Origin: Lewinella sp. LCG006
Lineage (GTDB): Bacteria > Bacteroidota > Bacteroidia > Chitinophagales > Saprospiraceae
NCBI RefSeq assembly: GCF_040784935.1
Contig: NZ_CP160680.1
Location: 6,987,802-7,051,801, forward strand
Length of the DNA stretch: 64,000 bases
Direction of reading: 5' to 3'
The notes under the pieces were generated by a model. It saw only the letters and a program-made list of their open reading frames with translations, did not search any database and had not been told where the DNA came from. The translations under genes and the position numbers were made by a program. Below, piece by piece: positions 1 through 9,140 of this stretch (position 1 is the stretch's first letter; every line of letters begins with the position of its first letter).

Positions 1-690
1 ATAGAGGGGTGGTCCCAAATCGTCGGTTAGCATGCAGGATTTATTCAAATAAATAGCGTCAATCCCCATGCGCAGGCCGCCATTTAGCTCGTCGTTCATA
101 TACAGGATGCTATCGTCATCTTGGGGCATAAAGGCAAAAGTATGTGTTTCACTGGTCGCTTTAAATTCAAACGACCTGAAATCCCAGGGGAAATCAAGTG
201 CATTATAGGCGGCCGCACTTCGGGAGGTGGGAGAAATAAATAACTGACTGTTATCACGATAAACAGCCCAGCGCCCGGAAGTATCCAGGGCATTGATTTG
301 TTTGACGACCGCTTGGTAAAAACTAAGCTGATAGAAAGAATCCACCGTAAAACCACTCACTGTCTGCATAATCCCCTCGTGAAAACGAGCGAAAGGAATG
401 TCGTTTTGCCGGGAAGAAAGTCCACTCATGAAAGTGTTGCCGCTGTAGGGATTACCCATCATCCCTACATCAGGCACGGGCCCTAGCGGGTCCGTCAGAT
501 CAGGCGTATCTGTTATCCCTAAAGCAGTAGCGGCACAAAAAGGTGCGCTCGCAGGTACAGCCTGCCAACCCGGAGGCAGTCCACTCGCCACGTCAAACTC
601 TACCACCCCTTCCAAATCCGGGTTTTGAAACTGTTGGGCACCAAGTGATCCGAAATACAGGAGAATACAGCAGCAGAGAAAGAGACGCAT
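1..690 (-). CDS. Secreted protein, N-terminal part (cut by window start)
   Basis: The ATG at 690 opens a reading frame that stays open for 230 codons to the window edge, so the C-terminus is missing. The first ~19 residues (MRLFLCCCILLYFGSLGAQ) form a signal peptide. What follows has the layout of a family common in Saprospiria: an N-P-x-L/F-E-G opening, a P-P-G-W segment, a G-N-P-Y-S-G-N-T-F strand and an aromatic-rich jelly-roll-like middle. Proteins of this layout usually end in a CHU_C/T9SS sorting domain, which would lie outside the window. I infer a surface or secreted protein of unknown function. Terminator-like hairpin 761-813 separates it from the upstream minus-strand genes, so it is probably its own transcription unit. 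No Bacteroidota promoter was found upstream. Confidence 0.75.
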   Translation of the reverse strand, partial: MRLFLCCCILLYFGSLGAQQFQNPDLEGVVEFDVASGLPPGWQAVPASAPFCAATALGITDTPDLTDPLGPVPDVGMMGNPYSGNTFMSGLSSRQNDIPFARFHEGIMQTVSGFTVDSFYQLSFYQAVVKQINALDTSGRWAVYRDNSQLFISPTSRSAAAYNALDFPWDFRSFEFKATSETHTFAFMPQDDDSILYMNDELNGGLRMGIDAIYLNKSCMLTDDLGPPLY

Positions 691-760
691 AAGCAAAGCG
701 GTTTAATCGAGAGAACGATAAAGATAAACAACCTAATGGATTTCAACTCACGATTTCAGG

Positions 761-813
761 AAAAAGCCCGTCAGATAAACTGACAGGCCTGTCCGGCTGA
801 AAGATGGGCTTTT
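761..813 (-). terminator. Hairpin terminator downstream of the RHS/lipoprotein unit
   Basis: AAAAAGCCC at 761-769 pairs with GGGCTTTT at 806-813, and an inner GTCAG-ATAAA-CTGAC hairpin sits at the left side. Either strand would end in a short U-run. It lies 120 bp downstream of the lipoprotein gene stop and 70 bp upstream of the next minus-strand gene. Confidence 0.55.
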
Positions 814-873
814 AAATTGCAAAAATTTTAGATCATCCTCCGATCATGCAATACCAGCAAAGCTGGCACTGCA

Positions 874-931
874 CCCACTGGGCGCTATACGTCCATCCGC
901 TAAGGCGCACGGCGTCTAGCTAGCCAGTGGG
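874..931. repeat. Inverted repeat in the intergenic region after the lipoprotein gene
   Basis: CCCACTGG at 874-881 is matched by CCAGTGGG at 924-931, two bases from the lipoprotein stop codon. The 42-bp loop is GC-rich compared with the AT-rich gene beside it. It may be an imperfect terminator arm or a repeat remnant. No function is assigned. Confidence 0.35.
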
Positions 932-932
932 G

Positions 933-1517
933 TTACTCTGAATAATAAAGTGTGAATTCCCCGTTAGTTTCTCTGTAGTACGCTGCTATACTTAAAGATA
1001 AATCCAAAATTGGATTTTGGTTGTTATCTAGGCACACATACGAATAAAATGTGGCATTAGAACCTGTGTTCTCAATAAAATATTTTCTTTCTCCAGTGAT
1101 AGGAGCTGTAAAACCATAGGAATCAAAAGTGCCATTCAATTTAACTAATATCCCATTATGCCAAAAGACACCTAGACCTAAATCATCAACCAATTCGCAA
1201 TTAATATCATTTTCACAAAACTCCATTGCATAAGCCCTTGTAATACTAAGTTTGTATAAAACAAAGCTGTCTTTTACATGAGGATCAACTCGAATAAAAG
1301 GCATCATCTCTCCTTCTGTAACCTCACTAAACCGACTACTTATAGAGTCTATCTTTTCAGCTAATTGTAATCCTTTTATTATCCTAATTTGAGGTAAGGA
1401 TACTAAAAAAGAATCCAAATCGCAAGATTTTGAATCTACACTATCTAAATACCTAGCTTGATTGTAAGAACAGCCCATTAGGGTTCCCAATAAGAAAATA
1501 TATACTGAAAATTTCAT
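933..1517 (-). CDS. Small lipoprotein, candidate immunity protein of the RHS toxin
   Basis: A 194-residue protein with a lipoprotein signal peptide (MKFSVYIFLLGTLMGC, lipobox L-M-G-C, acylated Cys16). I do not recognise a family. The body is rich in Asp, Glu and aromatic residues and contains four further Cys residues that could form disulfides outside the cytoplasm. The start codon lies 2 bp after the stop of the giant RHS gene, so the two are co-transcribed. The gene is noticeably AT-rich, like the RHS C-terminal tip and unlike the RHS core. A small gene directly 3' of a polymorphic toxin is normally its immunity gene, and lipoprotein immunity proteins are known in contact-dependent systems. 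The immunity role is therefore an inference from position and composition only. Confidence 0.6.
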   Translation of the reverse strand: MKFSVYIFLLGTLMGCSYNQARYLDSVDSKSCDLDSFLVSLPQIRIIKGLQLAEKIDSISSRFSEVTEGEMMPFIRVDPHVKDSFVLYKLSITRAYAMEFCENDINCELVDDLGLGVFWHNGILVKLNGTFDSYGFTAPITGERKYFIENTGSNATFYSYVCLDNNQNPILDLSLSIAAYYRETNGEFTLYYSE

Positions 1518-1519
1518 AA

Positions 1520-4500
1520 TTAGTAATCGTGATAAGCACCATTAAAATAAACTCTTACTCTTGCATCAGGGTTAATCGTTCGTACAGCTCTTGCAAAATT
1601 CTTATCGCCTTCAGAAGGTCGTAGCTGTGAGGTGTCGATAATTTTATCACTTCGGGGATGACTGTGATCGTGGTATAAGAGACCACTGGCATTCTCTTTA
1701 GCTAAAGAAGCTCCAAGACGCTCTTGATCTTCTTCAAAAGAAGTGGTGACCATAGACCTAATGAGTCCATTGTTTTCAGTGGTAAACAATGACCATTCTA
1801 CATCTGTGTTCTCTGCTGCAAATTCAAATACATTCCTTGCTTCTTCCTCATTTTCTCCAAAGTTAATAACAGAACCTGTTAATTCATTTTCACCTCCTTT
1901 GTTCACAGTTAATTCTCTAGCTCCTTTAAGGTAATTTTTTCCTACTTGAATATGAGGATTTTTTATTGACCCATCCTTGTTAGTATTCAACCGATCGCCA
2001 GCTATCAAAATATCAACTTCATTTCCATCAGCATCATAATGTACTTGATCATCTACCTTAGATATTTCACCATCCTCAGCTATTTTATAGGTGGCGTCTA
2101 CACTTCGCCCATCCGGATCAATTAACCTAATCGGATTCCCCAACACATAATTATACGGCGAGTACGGCGCATACTGATCGGCAAGCGGATCCACCTGCCC
2201 CCACCGCGCCACCGCCGGATCATAGTACCTAGCCCCATAATCATACAGCCCCGTAGCTTCATCCAACTCCTTACCATTGTACCGATACGCGTTATCCGGT
2301 GCTACCGTCGCAAACCAAGGCCCATTATGAGTAAGCCCAAATGGATAGTAGTGTCGCTCTTGGGTGATTTCATTTTTAGGGTCGTAAATATCTCCTACGG
2401 TGATCGCTCCGTCTCCATCAAGATCGCTGAAGGCTAGTCGGATATTGCCCAGGTGATCATTGTGGTAGTATTCTACGCGCTTACCGGCAGGGGCACCATT
2501 TTCGTCATACTGGTAGGCCAAACGACCACTGGAAGTAGCACTAATGGATGCTAGTTTGTTAGCAACCTCTCCCTCTCCGACAAACTCTACTCCGTTGATG
2601 TAGGCCCTGGATTCGGTGTAGGTTTCCCCTGTTGGTTCTTCGTATATGTCCAGTATATCAATGATACTGGTTTTCTTCCACTTTCTACCAGTAGCATCAT
2701 AAACCGTCTTCAACTTATCCTGGGCTCCTTTTTTCATTAACTCGGGTAAGTTAAGGAAATTATATTCGATAGTCAAGAGTTTGTGTGGATCACGGGTCAT
2801 GTTGCCATTGTCATCATACTCGTACTCCGAACTTGGGTTATTAGCAGCAGGAAATGGCCGAAATCCTCGCTTGCGAAGTCCAAGATCAGGTGCTTCGTCG
2901 ATCACATTGATCAATTGCTGGCCATCCAATCCGCCATAAGTTAGCGTCAGGTCGTCAATCATCCCTTCCGGGCCACAAGCGTACCCTACTCCATTACGGA
3001 AAATTTCCAGGACGTTCCCAGCCCCGTCATAGCTAAATCCGGCGTCATAGCGGTTATTGAAATCCTGCACCAGTGTCTGGGTAACATAAGGCACCCCGCT
3101 TGGTGGACTTACCGTTTCTTGTAAATAGTATTCTTCCCAAAATCCGGCACTCGTCACTCGATCAATAGGATCGTAGCTATAATCATAGATCGAAGTAGCC
3201 CGGTCACCTACTTTCCATTTGATTTGTTCAATATTGCCGTTAGGCTGATGATCAAATTCCATGGCGAAGAAAGGTTCTTCTGAGGTTACCTCTATGAAAA
3301 GTTCATTACCATCAATCGGAAATATATTTAGTATCTGGAAGTTACCGACTACTTGATCCAATAGTGTTTCAAGCACATATGTGATTTCCCCATTACAAAG
3401 TTGAATCATTGCCACATTATACGGAGTTGGAATATTACCGCTATCAAATAGTGCCAGTGTTTGGGTACATATTGCTTCTAAAGAATTTTGTTGAGCCTGC
3501 TGGGATTGTTCATCACAACCAGAAGGAGTTGGTGGACAAGGTACCGTTGTACCGTCCGTGGCCACTCCTGGTGTTTGTCCTAGTGAAGACCCTTCGTTAA
3601 TAATCGGATTTACTTCAGATAAGTAGATTTTGCTACCTCTATGATTGAAAAAGCCAGATAAATTTGTGACAAAAATTTCTCCATTCAAGTCTTTGATGCT
3701 AAATAATTGTTCAGCATTATTGATCTTTATTATTTTAAGAATACGATATTTCGTATTGCCAATGCTTGTAAGCTCATTTTCAAACAACCAAAATTTATGC
3801 TTGTCATCAGTCATAATTTCATATAGCTTGGATAAATCCGCTTCATTACTATATTGACTTTGCTTGATTGAATTTTCAAAATCTGTATAATCTCCATTGG
3901 TATTTCCCGAAGATGTATTTGCTGGCAGCGCTCCTCCTGGATTTACCCTTATTGGGCCACAAGTATAAAAAAGATATTCATCAATCGTAGCAGGTTTAGT
4001 TACTACTATTGAGTAGTCATTGATAACTTTTCCCTCTTTAATATCATAACAGTATAGATTATATTCCAAATTAACGTTTCCTAGCCTGAAATTAGATGAA
4101 CCTAATATTTCAAACTGTAACCTTACAGCCCTAGTTGATCCGATAGGCGAACTAGGAGCATTTTCGTTCCCCCATATCACTTCAATGTTCACTTCATCAT
4201 AGTTATAGCCATTCGTATCTAGCCAGTTTATTACATCTGACCTTAATCTATCAACTTCCTGATTGATATTCATCTCAGGAAGACAACCAACAGCCATATC
4301 ATAAGGATTTATGATATTGTAGTCGTAGTTGAGGTTTAAGAGGTTGCCATAATGATCCTCTATCCCAACTATTTTGAATCCATAAGGAATGCATAATACT
4401 CCTCCTTCTCTATCACATGCAGACTTTGCAGTTTGTAAGAAATTTATCGTTTCTTCATTTTCAGAGAGAAAAATACCACTATTAATATAAAGTTCATTTG

Positions 4501-7500
4501 AATAATTATCATAGATTGTTGTGTAACAGGTTTCTTCTCCCCCTGTGGGACATGGATCAACTTCAGGAACGTTTACATTGGCTCCTGAGCATAATAATTC
4601 AAAGAATTCCGCAGGAGTAACTGTACGTTGACTAACATAAGTCTCTCTTTCGCCAAATGGTATCTGACAGAATTCAGGATCTTTACCGACTTGTAAATCT
4701 TCAGAAGTTAACACTTCAGTACTAAGGGTATTTATTTGCGTTAGCCAACCTCGCTCATTATACTCATAATCTTCTCGGGCAAGACCACCATCAAAAATTT
4801 TGTACAATAACTGGTCTTTATCGTTGTACTCCATCTCAGTAACAACACCGTGAGTTGCTTCGTAAATCATTCGACCAAAATTATCATAGGAAAAATCTTG
4901 GATATAACCAGCAGCGGTATGCTCTGTTTTAAGCGTCCAATCTGCATGATTAAGCGTAAAAGTTTGGCCGTCGCCTATCCCAACACCATCAATGGTTGCA
5001 CCGTCACCCTGACCAACAATCCTTCCAAAATCATCAAGAGCGTAACTAGTCGTGGCTATACCCGAGGCTCCCAACAATGCAGCTTCCCGGTAACTTAACT
5101 TTCCAGTATAGATGGGGTTTCCATCCTGATTTATTCCTGCACCATCGTATTGATAAGACAGCACCTTTTGCCCAGCAGTTCCACATCCTCGATCAGCTCC
5201 ATCAGGATCAACGACAACATGATACACGTCTGTTTCCCTACCGTAGATGTCATAGAGGGTGCTCATCCGGTTGCCATTTCCATCTATAGAGGTACATAAT
5301 AAGTCATTGGCATCATCATAAGCATAAGTCGTTGGTAATGCCCCTGGGACTTTCTTACTGACTAGCCTGAAACGGTCATCGTAATCGTAGCTATATCCTC
5401 CTGCTGGAGAGTTAATGGACTCCACATTGCCCCTGCCATCATAAGTATAGCTGGTAACATTGCCCATGGCATCCTCGATTTTCCTTTGCCAGCCGAATAA
5501 ATCCGTAGTGGTGATAGTAGGATAATCCCGCTCGTTGATACGGGTATTTACGTAATGATTATCCTCCGCATCATGAATAAATTTCACATCATTCCCATCA
5601 GGGTATATCTCTTTAAGCAAGCGACTAAGGGGGCTGCTTTCGTTAATAAAGGTGGTGAAAGAACCTGGTAAGTAAGTCTTTTTTGCAACACGACCTTCTC
5701 CATCGTAAATAACCTGATTTTTCGTTACCCCATTGACAATGGTACTTAACGGACGACCTAAACCATCAAATTGATTAATAACGGTCTGAGTGGGAGCATC
5801 ACTATAATTAGTAGTTTGAACTACTTCATTCGGGCCTCCGTAGAGGTATTCGTAATCTTTAATGACATTTCCTTCTCTGGCCGTTGCGGTCAATAGGCGA
5901 TTATAGGCATCGTACTTAAAGTCAACTTCTTGTTGGTCAATATCAACCTGGTTGATCAATAAGCGTTTTTCATTGTAATCAAAACTCCAGGTCCAGGCAC
6001 CATAGGTGCGATTTGTCAATAGTGCATTACTCCACGTAAATGTTTCCTGCGGGAAAGTCATGTATTGATAGGTTCCTGGCCGACCAGCATTGTTATATCC
6101 TCCGATTGTTGCACGCAACAATTCACTTCCACCGCGTAGTTTTTCGTGAATCTGTAAAGTCCATCCTCTGGGGTTTAATACAGATCTGGTTCCTCCAATA
6201 ATTTCGCCACCTGCTTTTTTAGTAATTACCTCAGGGATAGCTCTAATATCATAGTCACCATTACCGAAATATTCAATTTCCGTTCGGTGGATCGTACCAT
6301 CACTATTGTTCCGTGAGACCGCAGTAGCCAAAGTGAGGTCAGGGCGATCATATTCATAATTGGTAACCTGGGTCACGGAACGACCGTTTCCGAAAAAATA
6401 ATCTTCCCAGTCATCCGGAACTTCGCCATCAACAGCCGGATTAAAAGGGATAATATCCTCACTAACTGCGTCATAGAAATAGTCCGTCGTCGTTGTGGTT
6501 ACTGGTCGAGTCCAGGTAGTACTTAGGCCATAAATATTATGATGGAAACGGGTACTGAAGTTGTGTTCTTCATCACAATCTGGCTGATTGCTATAATTTC
6601 CCGTCGTATGCCGCCATTCGTATTGATGGGCAGGATCACAAGGGTCACTGCTTGCTGCAATTTTACATAGCTTTATTTTATTGTCTTGATCATCATCAGA
6701 TTCCACCCTAAACACATAAAAAGTTGGAGGATTGAAATCTTGAGAAGCCATCCCATACTCATAGATTTCTTTCCGATCTAAGCGTCCCAAGCTTAAGTTT
6801 GTAGGAGGATTGTCACGTACCTGTACCGTAGCACCAATTTTGCCGAAGACCTCTTTTTTCAGTAAGCGTCCATCAGTAGGATCCCATCCAGATCCATTGG
6901 GATCGACTTTGTAGTGATAGACATTCTTACCAATTCCTCCAATAACTTCTTCTACCCTGCTATATCCAATATGATTCCCCTGAATTGTGCCAAAGCTACT
7001 GGCATTGTAAGCAAATAAGGTAATGTTATTGCGAGTACCGTAGAAATTCCCACTATTTGGATCATCTGCCACACCGGGAGGGCGCTCCGTTGTATAGGAA
7101 GACTCTTTGGCATAAACGGGACCATTCATGAGGATGCCGCTTTCTTCACCACTTTCTGTAACATACCTGAAGCTTCGGCTCAGGGCAATACCCCCGAGGC
7201 CATCGTAATCAATCATTCTTTTCAATCGGAGACCCCCAACCTTGGTACCAAAATTATCAATCAAATCGTCCGTCAGGTTATTTGCCTGATGGGATTCGTA
7301 TTCAAAGGCCGTGCTCCCTCCCGTAGGATAGGTGATAGATTTGAGTACTCCTTCCGTTCTACCAGTGGCCTTGCGATTAGCTCCACTGTACAATAAAAGT
7401 CCATAAAGGCTATAGGTAGGTACTAGTTTATGTACAGGCAGATTGTCGTTCCCTCCCTCATTATTAAAATAGCCCCAAAAGTCAATCGCATTAGAGATAA

Positions 7501-8872
7501 AGGAGGGCAGTGCACCTGAGTAGTACTCGAATGTATAAGGAGGCTTTGTTCCTTCAAATGGAGGATTTTCAGTAGGCCCTATTTCTTTTACCGATTCTAA
7601 CGTTAATCTACCCGTAGGATTAGGCAGATCACCATCATCATCACCTGCATATTTAAAGTCATAACCAATAAAAGGCTCCCAGGCGGTTAGTTCCCAACGC
7701 CGTTCAATAATGATATTATCCAACTTAAATCCGCCAGAGGTGGGACTGACTGGATCAATTACTACTGTATCTCTACTAAATCTTATGCGTTCCGTTTTAA
7801 GACCATCAATTTTTAAGATGATACTGTCTAGAAATTGACGATTGAAAATTTTCGGATTACTCTCTTCTGGCGTTCCAGCACCAAAAGCTCCAGTAGGACA
7901 GGTCCATACCGAAGTTACTGGGTCCTGTGAACAATTTACCGAGTTGTCATTTTCTACGTTAATAGGCAATGAATACGGTTCGCTCGTGTTTTCCTTGGAA
8001 TAATCATAACTTAGACTCTCTGCTCCCCCAGGAGTAGTCACTGAAATCAAATACCAACTAGAATTAAATTTGAAATGTTTTGGATTCGTCCAGGGTTGTA
8101 ATTCCTGGGCTCCATCGCCGCCATCGTTTGTATCTGAGGTATATTCCGTTCTTTCTATAGCCGTAGATCCGAATGTATACTTTGTGCCATTTACAGTGGT
8201 TATCACAAAAGTGGTAAAATCATCACCGCTTGCCGTTGCTTCAATGATCAGATCAGAACGATCACGTTGGATGATGTTCTTGTTTTTATCAAAAATAAAA
8301 CTTCCAGAACCTCCAGGAAAGTTGAAATAAAAAACATCCGGCTGGAGGTCGATATCACCAGCAGAGACGCGGTTGTAGAATTTACGCAGCCGAATCTGAT
8401 CATTGCAATAAAGTATATTATCAGGATCAAGGACACCAGCAAATTCCGAAAATTCTTCGTCCCAGTCAAAGAAATTCCAGGTATCAGGCATGCCCTGAGC
8501 GGCACGGGTAATAACGCCTCCCGCCTGCAATGTCCAACCTAGCCCTACCCAGGAAGGGACCGTTGCTACTTTTACGGAGCTGGCATCATAACTCAGAGAC
8601 AATGGTGCAGAAAGAAACTTCCCACCAATTCCTTGGAGAGGGATATTGATATTTGCTGCTCCTGAATAGTAGTTTACTCCAGTATTTCCGTAACTACCCA
8701 GTGAAGCTGCATCTGGAGAGGGCGGAATGACATTGTTTTGTCTTTTCCAGCCTTCTGCGTCAAAGGAGACATTATTGTCACCTCCTCCGTCATCTTGAGC
8801 TGAAAGGTGAAAAGGAAAGAAAGTAGCCGAAGTTAAAACTACAAGAATCAGAAAGAGCATTTTTTTCGACAT
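1520..8872 (-). CDS. Giant RHS/YD-repeat protein with JAB/JAMM-like C-terminal toxin domain
   Basis: About 2450 residues from the ATG at 8872, which gives a clean signal peptide (MSKKMLFLIL...HLSAQ); an upstream ATG at 8908 would add 12 residues. The N-terminus is the Bacteroidota RHS opening (G-V-N-Y-Y-S-G-A-A). Many YDxxGR repeats follow, and the RHS-associated core ends at DPDGR (residues 2252-2256, nt ~2105). Residues 2257-2450 are a variable tip: an HDHSHP motif (2401-2406) followed by PSEGD (2419-2423) fits the H-x-H-P...P-S-x-x-D zinc site of JAB/JAMM peptidases, as in JAB-type polymorphic toxins. RHS shells encapsulate and deliver such tips. An AT-rich insert of about 500 residues (nt ~3250-4740) without YD repeats interrupts the shell. 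The lipoprotein gene lies 2 bp downstream. The RHS assignment is firm; protease toxicity is an inference. Confidence 0.88.
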   Translation of the reverse strand: MSKKMLFLILVVLTSATFFPFHLSAQDDGGGDNNVSFDAEGWKRQNNVIPPSPDAASLGSYGNTGVNYYSGAANINIPLQGIGGKFLSAPLSLSYDASSVKVATVPSWVGLGWTLQAGGVITRAAQGMPDTWNFFDWDEEFSEFAGVLDPDNILYCNDQIRLRKFYNRVSAGDIDLQPDVFYFNFPGGSGSFIFDKNKNIIQRDRSDLIIEATASGDDFTTFVITTVNGTKYTFGSTAIERTEYTSDTNDGGDGAQELQPWTNPKHFKFNSSWYLISVTTPGGAESLSYDYSKENTSEPYSLPINVENDNSVNCSQDPVTSVWTCPTGAFGAGTPEESNPKIFNRQFLDSIILKIDGLKTERIRFSRDTVVIDPVSPTSGGFKLDNIIIERRWELTAWEPFIGYDFKYAGDDDGDLPNPTGRLTLESVKEIGPTENPPFEGTKPPYTFEYYSGALPSFISNAIDFWGYFNNEGGNDNLPVHKLVPTYSLYGLLLYSGANRKATGRTEGVLKSITYPTGGSTAFEYESHQANNLTDDLIDNFGTKVGGLRLKRMIDYDGLGGIALSRSFRYVTESGEESGILMNGPVYAKESSYTTERPPGVADDPNSGNFYGTRNNITLFAYNASSFGTIQGNHIGYSRVEEVIGGIGKNVYHYKVDPNGSGWDPTDGRLLKKEVFGKIGATVQVRDNPPTNLSLGRLDRKEIYEYGMASQDFNPPTFYVFRVESDDDQDNKIKLCKIAASSDPCDPAHQYEWRHTTGNYSNQPDCDEEHNFSTRFHHNIYGLSTTWTRPVTTTTTDYFYDAVSEDIIPFNPAVDGEVPDDWEDYFFGNGRSVTQVTNYEYDRPDLTLATAVSRNNSDGTIHRTEIEYFGNGDYDIRAIPEVITKKAGGEIIGGTRSVLNPRGWTLQIHEKLRGGSELLRATIGGYNNAGRPGTYQYMTFPQETFTWSNALLTNRTYGAWTWSFDYNEKRLLINQVDIDQQEVDFKYDAYNRLLTATAREGNVIKDYEYLYGGPNEVVQTTNYSDAPTQTVINQFDGLGRPLSTIVNGVTKNQVIYDGEGRVAKKTYLPGSFTTFINESSPLSRLLKEIYPDGNDVKFIHDAEDNHYVNTRINERDYPTITTTDLFGWQRKIEDAMGNVTSYTYDGRGNVESINSPAGGYSYDYDDRFRLVSKKVPGALPTTYAYDDANDLLCTSIDGNGNRMSTLYDIYGRETDVYHVVVDPDGADRGCGTAGQKVLSYQYDGAGINQDGNPIYTGKLSYREAALLGASGIATTSYALDDFGRIVGQGDGATIDGVGIGDGQTFTLNHADWTLKTEHTAAGYIQDFSYDNFGRMIYEATHGVVTEMEYNDKDQLLYKIFDGGLAREDYEYNERGWLTQINTLSTEVLTSEDLQVGKDPEFCQIPFGERETYVSQRTVTPAEFFELLCSGANVNVPEVDPCPTGGEETCYTTIYDNYSNELYINSGIFLSENEETINFLQTAKSACDREGGVLCIPYGFKIVGIEDHYGNLLNLNYDYNIINPYDMAVGCLPEMNINQEVDRLRSDVINWLDTNGYNYDEVNIEVIWGNENAPSSPIGSTRAVRLQFEILGSSNFRLGNVNLEYNLYCYDIKEGKVINDYSIVVTKPATIDEYLFYTCGPIRVNPGGALPANTSSGNTNGDYTDFENSIKQSQYSNEADLSKLYEIMTDDKHKFWLFENELTSIGNTKYRILKIIKINNAEQLFSIKDLNGEIFVTNLSGFFNHRGSKIYLSEVNPIINEGSSLGQTPGVATDGTTVPCPPTPSGCDEQSQQAQQNSLEAICTQTLALFDSGNIPTPYNVAMIQLCNGEITYVLETLLDQVVGNFQILNIFPIDGNELFIEVTSEEPFFAMEFDHQPNGNIEQIKWKVGDRATSIYDYSYDPIDRVTSAGFWEEYYLQETVSPPSGVPYVTQTLVQDFNNRYDAGFSYDGAGNVLEIFRNGVGYACGPEGMIDDLTLTYGGLDGQQLINVIDEAPDLGLRKRGFRPFPAANNPSSEYEYDDNGNMTRDPHKLLTIEYNFLNLPELMKKGAQDKLKTVYDATGRKWKKTSIIDILDIYEEPTGETYTESRAYINGVEFVGEGEVANKLASISATSSGRLAYQYDENGAPAGKRVEYYHNDHLGNIRLAFSDLDGDGAITVGDIYDPKNEITQERHYYPFGLTHNGPWFATVAPDNAYRYNGKELDEATGLYDYGARYYDPAVARWGQVDPLADQYAPYSPYNYVLGNPIRLIDPDGRSVDATYKIAEDGEISKVDDQVHYDADGNEVDILIAGDRLNTNKDGSIKNPHIQVGKNYLKGARELTVNKGGENELTGSVINFGENEEEARNVFEFAAENTDVEWSLFTTENNGLIRSMVTTSFEEDQERLGASLAKENASGLLYHDHSHPRSDKIIDTSQLRPSEGDKNFARAVRTINPDARVRVYFNGAYHDY

Positions 8873-8938
8873 CACACATAGGAATTTACCCACGGCACTG
8901 AGCACCATGAAATTTAAATAATAGTAATAGCATTTAGC

Positions 8939-8959
8939 TACAAGTCATAACGACTTGTA
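8939..8959. repeat. Perfect palindrome in the RHS leader
   Basis: TACAAGTC, a 5-nt spacer (ATAAC) and GACTTGTA form an 8-bp perfect inverted repeat between the predicted -7 box (8967-8974) and the RHS start codon. It could be a 5'-UTR hairpin or an operator. There is no U-run, so it is not a typical terminator. Confidence 0.5.
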
Positions 8960-8966
8960 CCATTTT

Positions 8967-8999
8967 CAAAACTAAAACTCCTCTTTTTATTACGGGAAA
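8967..8999 (-). promoter_or_regulatory. Predicted Bacteroidota promoter of the RHS operon
   Basis: On the minus strand TAGTTTTG (8974-8967) matches the TAnnTTTG -7 element, and TTTC (8999-8996) lies 21 bp upstream in the place of the -33 TTTG box, with one mismatch. The start codon is about 90 nt downstream. This supports transcription independent of the secretion operon upstream. Confidence 0.5.
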
Positions 9000-9140
9000 C
9001 TAAAAACAGAGCGAGGAGCGCATTTGTATCTTAAATCATTACTTGCTTTGGGAACAAGTTACAGTTGTAATATCTGACAGCAATTTTATATATATTATTT
9101 CAATTATACAAACCTTTCTGTCAGTTTTTTAAAATTTATT

